Below are positions 6,171 to 9,548 of a stretch of 9,548 bases of DNA, in pieces. Source of the DNA: Kordiimonadaceae bacterium (GTDB lineage: Bacteria > Pseudomonadota > Alphaproteobacteria > Sphingomonadales > Emcibacteraceae); NCBI GenBank assembly GCA_018699075.1, contig JABIPV010000166.1, positions 1-9,548 of the forward strand. The letters are read 5' to 3'. Numbering within the stretch: position 1 is the stretch's first letter; each line of letters starts with the position of its first letter. The translations under genes were made by a program, and so were the position numbers. The notes under the pieces are model-generated. The model was given only the letters and a program-made list of their open reading frames with translations. It did no database searches and was not told where the DNA came from.

Positions 6171-6300
6171 TTTTTGAACGATTCTATTCTTAAGCGCAAT
6201 GTTCTTAGTTTGTTGGAAGACGCGATAGAGGGTTATCAGTATACGAAAGGTTAAAATTTGGTGTATATGTCGATTTTTGAACTGACTATTTTAAACATAA
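6171..6300. other. Intergenic stretch with no recognised gene between usp control sites and lysE 3' end
   Basis: I see no ORF with a plausible ribosome site, no convincing stem with a T-tract and no RNA gene here. A 9-bp direct repeat, TTTTTGAAC, occurs at 6171-6179 (actually running out of the FNR-like box flank) and at 6274-6282, but AT-rich repeats of this length are not compelling. How the leftward lysE transcript ends is not evident; it may read on toward usp. Confidence 0.4.
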
Positions 6301-6930
6301 CTAAGTGTTAGAAGTGAAAGCCAGTTTCAGCGCTAGACCTGCGAAAATAGTTCCTGCTAACCTGTTCATAATGGTTTGGGCTTTATCAGATTTTTGCAAA
6401 AATTCTCCGAGCCATCCGGCAAGATAAGCAATGGCTATAAAAACAATTAGAAATGCTAATATAAATGCTGTGGCAAGCTCAATGGTTTGTCTGGCAATTG
6501 AGCCTAATTCAGGATCAATGAATTGTGGGAAAAATGCCAGGAAGAATATCGCGATTTTGGGATTGCTAATATTCATAATAATACCACGGCGATATAATTT
6601 AAAATTTCCGCGTGGCTTATTATCTTTTCCCGTAGATATCGATCCAGAAGCTTTAAAGGCACCCCATGCCAGATAAAGTAAATAACCAACGCCAAATATT
6701 TTTAGAATAGTAAAAGCAAGAACGGAAGATTTAATAATGACAGTCACACCAAAAATGACGGCTATAGTGTGAAATATTATACCCGTCAATAATCCTAACG
6801 TAAGACAGATGCCCGCAATGGGTCCTTCAAGAATGGACTGGGTTAGTAAAAATATATTGTCCGGCCCCGGCACAAGCGAGAGAACAAAAGACGTCATAAA
6901 GATCGCCATAAGAACTTCTGTAGAAACCAT
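6301..6930 (-). CDS. LysE/RhtB-family amino acid exporter
   Basis: This inner-membrane protein of 209 residues has the usual length for the LysE/RhtB family, which exports amino acids or their derivatives by proton antiport. The hallmark PGPDN lies at 21-25, and the ISNPKIAIFFLAFFPQFI segment (Asn123-Pro124-Lys125) is diagnostic. About six hydrophobic segments are visible: roughly 5-27, 38-62, 68-92, 117-138, 148-172 and 185-207. The linker around 93-116 is basic and polar. AGAGGG at 6941-6936 (complement), 5 nt before the ATG, gives a strong start. The gene stands alone on its strand and diverges from the secreted hydrolase at 7054 across 123 bp that contain a perfect inverted repeat. The exported substrate cannot be assigned, and no LysR-type regulator lies next to it in this window. 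Confidence 0.93.
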   Translation of the reverse strand: MVSTEVLMAIFMTSFVLSLVPGPDNIFLLTQSILEGPIAGICLTLGLLTGIIFHTIAVIFGVTVIIKSSVLAFTILKIFGVGYLLYLAWGAFKASGSISTGKDNKPRGNFKLYRRGIIMNISNPKIAIFFLAFFPQFIDPELGSIARQTIELATAFILAFLIVFIAIAYLAGWLGEFLQKSDKAQTIMNRLAGTIFAGLALKLAFTSNT

Positions 6931-7018
6931 TGATACCCTCTTTTTTATTTTCTAAGAATAAGTAAGTTTATGATGAAATCAACTATTCTCTTTCTTGCAG
7001 TTTTTAAATGGCTGTGTC

Positions 7019-7034
7019 ATTGTTTGAAAACAAT
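7019..7034. promoter_or_regulatory. 16-bp inverted repeat in the lysE/hydrolase divergent region
   Basis: ATTGTTT (7019-7025) and AAACAAT (7028-7034) are perfect inverted copies with a GA spacer. The repeat sits 6 bp before the GGGAG ribosome site of the rightward operon and about 90 bp before lysE. Its place between divergent genes fits a shared operator, though a 5'-UTR hairpin is also possible. Confidence 0.4.
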
Positions 7035-7040
7035 AATAAA

Positions 7041-7045
7041 GGGAG
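7041..7045 (+). promoter_or_regulatory. Ribosome binding site that supports the GTG start at 7054
   Basis: GGGAG lies 8 nt before GTG at 7054-7056. The alternative ATG at 6970 has no comparable site and would place an odd hydrophobic, two-cysteine extension of 28 residues before a complete signal peptide. Confidence 0.7.
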
Positions 7046-7053
7046 CGATCAAG

Positions 7054-7848
7054 GTGAAAATAAACTTAAAATCAATTTATATAATCATAAGTGCTATATT
7101 TATCATTGCATTACCTGCAAATGCACAACTCCTTGACCTAGAGGTAAAAGGCCCGGGGCTTCATAAAATGGAAATAATCCACCCTGATGGCACATTGCAG
7201 CGCTATATCATCAATATCCCAGAAAGCTACGATGGTTCAACAGCAGTGCCGCTAATTTGGGGTCTTCATTACGGTTTTCAGGGAATGGGTGAAGCTCAAA
7301 CGCCTGAACCCTATTGGACAGAAGGTTTTTTTACTAAGATTTATCAACAAGCATTTAAACCGCTAAATGCGATATTTGTTGCAGCGGATTCCGTTAAAGG
7401 GAATTGGGAAACACCTGAAAATGAAACGGCGGCAATGCGGCTGATGGATAGTATTATTGCCAGATATAATATTGATGCAAATAAAACCATCGTCACTGGC
7501 TACAGTATGGGTGGGTTTGGCACATGGCATTGGGCCTCAAAATTTCAAGATCGCTTTGCCGGTGCAATCCCCATTGCTGGAATGCCTGTAAGTATGAGTA
7601 CTTTCAGGGAAGACGGTAAATTTCTGGATGTGGATTGGCAAATACCTCTTTATATTATTCATTCTGAAGAAGATGGTCTTATTGATATTGAGCCCACCAA
7701 GAAATATGTGAAGCAGTTAAAAGCAGAAGGAAAAGATGTCACATTTCAAATTCTAACGGTTATTACGCATCACCAAGAAAACTTACTGCCTGAACCGATG
7801 GGTAAAACGGTGCCATGGATTAAGAATGTGTGGAATAATACCAATTAA
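7054..7848 (+). CDS. Secreted alpha/beta hydrolase, PHB depolymerase/feruloyl esterase-like
   Basis: From GTG at 7054 the protein has 264 residues. It opens with an ideal Sec signal: Lys-rich start, Ile-rich core, cleavage after ANA at 24. An ATG at 6970 would add 28 residues ahead of this signal and lacks a good ribosome site, so I reject it. The fold is alpha/beta hydrolase of the poly(3-hydroxybutyrate) depolymerase/LpqC/predicted-peptidase type. The nucleophile elbow is GYSMGG with Ser151, a likely catalytic Asp is Asp207 (HSEEDGLI), and His239 or His240 (VITHHQEN) is the likely base. The oxyanion strand is LIWGLHYGFQG, where many relatives have HG. IPESYDGSTAVPLIWGLHYG and AMRLMDSIIARYNID match the group well. 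It probably cleaves an ester or amide of an extracellular substrate. It leads an operon with the TSUP exporter and PLP enzyme, the first junction being 17 bp; its role in that pair is unclear. Confidence 0.83.
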   Translation: MKINLKSIYIIISAIFIIALPANAQLLDLEVKGPGLHKMEIIHPDGTLQRYIINIPESYDGSTAVPLIWGLHYGFQGMGEAQTPEPYWTEGFFTKIYQQAFKPLNAIFVAADSVKGNWETPENETAAMRLMDSIIARYNIDANKTIVTGYSMGGFGTWHWASKFQDRFAGAIPIAGMPVSMSTFREDGKFLDVDWQIPLYIIHSEEDGLIDIEPTKKYVKQLKAEGKDVTFQILTVITHHQENLLPEPMGKTVPWIKNVWNNTN

Positions 7849-7865
7849 AGGCTCAATGTAATTTA

Positions 7866-8600
7866 ATGGAATGGATATTGCTCCTATTGGCGACCTTGAT
7901 CGCCTCAACGGTTCAGTCTGCTACAGGATTTGGCTTTGCGCTAATGACTGTGCCAGCATTTCTTATATTAAGAAATTCTACTGACGCGATCCAAATTGCA
8001 ATTATTATTTCCGTGGTTATGTCAGTTGTTCATTGGCCTAAATTAAAAAACATGGTTCCATATTCTATATTAAAATGGGTGATTATTGGTGGGACTATAG
8101 GTTTTCCAATAGGTATCTTGATATATAAAAGCCTTGATTTGGATGCCATAAAAATGGCTGTGGCTATTTTTATCATCCTTATTAGTTTGCAAAATGGCTG
8201 GAATTTAAGAGCTAAAAGTAATCCTGATGAAAAAAAGGATCATCACAAAGGTATATTGTCAGTTGTTGGTTTACTATCGGGAATACTTGGGTCTGCCATG
8301 GCAATGCCGGGACCTATTTTGATGTTATATTTATCCCGTATGGCGCTTAGCAAGAATGAAATTCGTGCAGCAATGATTTCATTTTTTGTCTTTGCTTATT
8401 CTGGTGCATTATTATTGCAAATATTGATGGTTGGTGTTGCTAAAGATACATGGCTTGCCAGTGCTATATTAACGCCTGCGGCATTAATTGGTGTTTTTGT
8501 TGGGCACCAGATTTCTAAGAAAATAAATGAAAAACTATTTAAAGGATTGGTCTTACTGATCCTGATATTAACAGGTATTTTTATGCTGATTAATTTATAG
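7866..8600 (+). CDS. TSUP (TauE/SafE/DUF81) family anion exporter, CuyZ-like by context
   Basis: This inner-membrane protein of 244 residues has about eight hydrophobic segments arranged as two repeats. The first repeat carries QSATGFGFALMTVP (17-30). The second carries GLLSGILGSAMAMPGP (135-150), the paired Gly/Pro motif of the TSUP family. Members move sulfite, sulfoacetate, thiosulfate or other sulfur compounds and organic anions. The charged loop NPDEKKDHHK (about 119-128) separates the halves. It lies 17 bp after the hydrolase stop and 17 bp before the desulfhydrase-like gene. In cysteate-degrading bacteria a TSUP exporter (CuyZ) sits beside the lyase CuyA, so sulfite export is a reasonable inference, not proven here. 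AAAGG at 7847-7851 is 14 nt before the ATG, a distant ribosome site, and translation may be coupled to the upstream gene. Confidence 0.88.
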   Translation: MEWILLLLATLIASTVQSATGFGFALMTVPAFLILRNSTDAIQIAIIISVVMSVVHWPKLKNMVPYSILKWVIIGGTIGFPIGILIYKSLDLDAIKMAVAIFIILISLQNGWNLRAKSNPDEKKDHHKGILSVVGLLSGILGSAMAMPGPILMLYLSRMALSKNEIRAAMISFFVFAYSGALLLQILMVGVAKDTWLASAILTPAALIGVFVGHQISKKINEKLFKGLVLLILILTGIFMLINL

Positions 8601-8617
8601 CTTGATGGAGAAAAGAT

Positions 8618-9548
8618 ATGCTTACTGATAAATATCCACGCGCCTTGCTAGCTCATACACCAACGCCGATAGACCGATTGGAAAATTTAAGTAAGAAACT
8701 AGACGGCCCAAACATTCTGGTAAAACGGGATGATTGCACAGGTCTTGCTTTTGGTGGTAATAAAGCTCGTCAGCTTGAATATTATCTGGGTGAAGCGGTG
8801 CGCGATAAGGCTGATACCATATTAATCACCAGTGCGGTACAGTCTAATTATTTAAGGTCTGCGGTTGCCGCCGCGAGAAAATACGGCATGGAAGTCGAAG
8901 TTCAACAAGAAGAGCGGGTTCCAGACCGGCCGTCAGAATATTATAAATCCGGTAATCCATATTTGCTGAAATTAATGGGGGCAAAAATCCATAGTTACCC
9001 GGTCGGCGAAGATGAAGAAGGGGCTGATAATGCCCTATATGAGCGGGCAGAAGTTCTTAAAAAAGAGGGTAAAAATCCTTATGTAATTCCCTTAGCAGGC
9101 CCGCATATCCCGCTTGGTTCTTTGGGATATGTTGATTGTGCTGAAGAGTTGCTCGGACAAATACATAATATGGATATAGACGCCGTAATAACGGCTTCTG
9201 GTAGCGGCACGACCCATGCTGGGCTGATTGCCGGGTTTAAGGCATTGGGCAGTAAGATACCGATTTATGGTATATGTGTGCGTCGAAATAAAGCTTCACA
9301 AACATCGAGAGTTTTTGAAAAAACTAAAAAAGTTGCCAGCATGATAGGCTTCGAAAATATTATTATTGAAGACGATATCAAAATAATAGATGACACATTG
9401 CTACCAGGATATGGGCAGCTCAATGAAAAAGTGACCGAAGCAATTGACCTTGCGGCGAAATGTGAAGGTTTGTTGGTTGATCCTGTTTATAGCGGGAAAT
9501 CACTTGCTGGTCTTATTCATCTGATTAGAACAGGCGTTTTTGCAAAAG
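8618..9548 (+). CDS. PLP-dependent D-cysteine desulfhydrase/cysteate lyase-family enzyme, 3' end cut off
   Basis: The frame is open for 310 codons to the window end; relatives have about 325-340, so only the last few dozen residues are missing. Fold type II PLP features are clear. Lys49 lies in TGLAFGGNKARQLE (Schiff base), Ser76-Asn77 in AVQSNYLR face the substrate, SGSGTTHAG (194-202) is the phosphate loop, and Tyr265 (PGYGQLNE) and Tyr291 (DPVYSGKS) line the site. Residue 292 is Ser where ACC deaminase needs Glu, so ACC deaminase is unlikely and D-cysteine desulfhydrase (sulfide, ammonia, pyruvate) or L-cysteate sulfo-lyase CuyA (sulfite instead) is favoured. Tyr78 stands where those enzymes commonly have His. 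The substrate therefore remains open. GGAG at 8607-8610, 7 nt before the ATG, confirms the start. The neighbouring TSUP exporter favours a sulfur-anion product. Confidence 0.88.
   Translation, partial: MLTDKYPRALLAHTPTPIDRLENLSKKLDGPNILVKRDDCTGLAFGGNKARQLEYYLGEAVRDKADTILITSAVQSNYLRSAVAAARKYGMEVEVQQEERVPDRPSEYYKSGNPYLLKLMGAKIHSYPVGEDEEGADNALYERAEVLKKEGKNPYVIPLAGPHIPLGSLGYVDCAEELLGQIHNMDIDAVITASGSGTTHAGLIAGFKALGSKIPIYGICVRRNKASQTSRVFEKTKKVASMIGFENIIIEDDIKIIDDTLLPGYGQLNEKVTEAIDLAAKCEGLLVDPVYSGKSLAGLIHLIRTGVFAK

Noticed and set aside
6171..6282. Direct repeat TTTTTGAAC at 6171-6179 and 6274-6282 as an iteron or attachment site
   Set aside because: On close reading the first copy has five T's then GAAC and the second likewise, but two AT-rich 9-mers about 100 bp apart without further structure are not convincing.
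8618..9548. ACC deaminase
   Set aside because: The position that must be Glu after the DPVY tyrosine is Ser292, as in the desulfhydrase side of the family.
1..9548. CRISPR array, insertion sequence, prophage, tRNA or rRNA
   Set aside because: No regularly spaced repeats, no transposase or integrase motifs, no terminal repeats and no RNA gene landmarks were seen.

Overview
The window is AT-rich Gram-negative DNA. The evidence for this is a lipoprotein signal (LNAC), several AxA-type Sec signal peptides on periplasmic enzymes, and a CRP/FNR-type operator. The gene content (penicillin-acylase/AHL-acylase family, EstB-like serine hydrolase, LysE, a TSUP exporter beside a D-cysteine desulfhydrase/cysteate lyase-like enzyme, and a FixK/FNR-like box before a universal stress gene) fits a heterotrophic, probably marine, proteobacterium. 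An alphaproteobacterium is my best guess, but this is inference, not a measured placement. I see no mobile elements, CRISPR arrays, tRNA or rRNA. Every interior gene is intact and both outer genes are cut by the window edges.

Layout: (1) At the left edge, 1-78 (-) is the first 26 codons of a leftward gene, perhaps an MFS transporter. It diverges from a 733-residue lipoprotein of the penicillin acylase family (227-2428, +). A perfect 17-bp palindrome lies just upstream of that gene. (2) A leftward three-gene operon, read from 4976 down to 2445, converges on the acylase: secreted EstB/class C beta-lactamase-fold hydrolase, then exported RidA-like protein, then a non-haem iron 2-oxoglutarate oxygenase with a TTG start. 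The junctions are only 13 and 2 bp. (3) Next is a leftward tandem-domain UspE-like universal stress protein (5272-6090). It has a clear intrinsic terminator (5216-5245) and an FNR/FixK-like box placed about 41 bp before its inferred transcription start. (4) A leftward LysE/RhtB exporter (6301-6930) diverges from a rightward operon: secreted alpha/beta hydrolase (GTG start at 7054), TSUP/TauE-family anion exporter (7866-8600) and a PLP-dependent D-cysteine desulfhydrase-family enzyme (8618 to the window end, truncated). The two junctions are both 17 bp.

How the genes may work together: the exporter/PLP-enzyme pair resembles the known cuyZ-cuyA arrangement, in which cysteate is cleaved to pyruvate, ammonia and sulfite and the sulfite is exported. 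The sequence alone does not fix the substrate. The acylase and the EstB-like hydrolase are both extracytoplasmic acyl-bond hydrolases. With the exported RidA homologue they suggest a scavenging or detoxifying function at the cell envelope, but no single pathway is proven. Nothing here is clearly a wholly new system. The most notable points are the exported RidA in a hydrolase/oxygenase operon, the sulfur-type lyase/exporter pair, and the well-positioned FNR-like site before usp.
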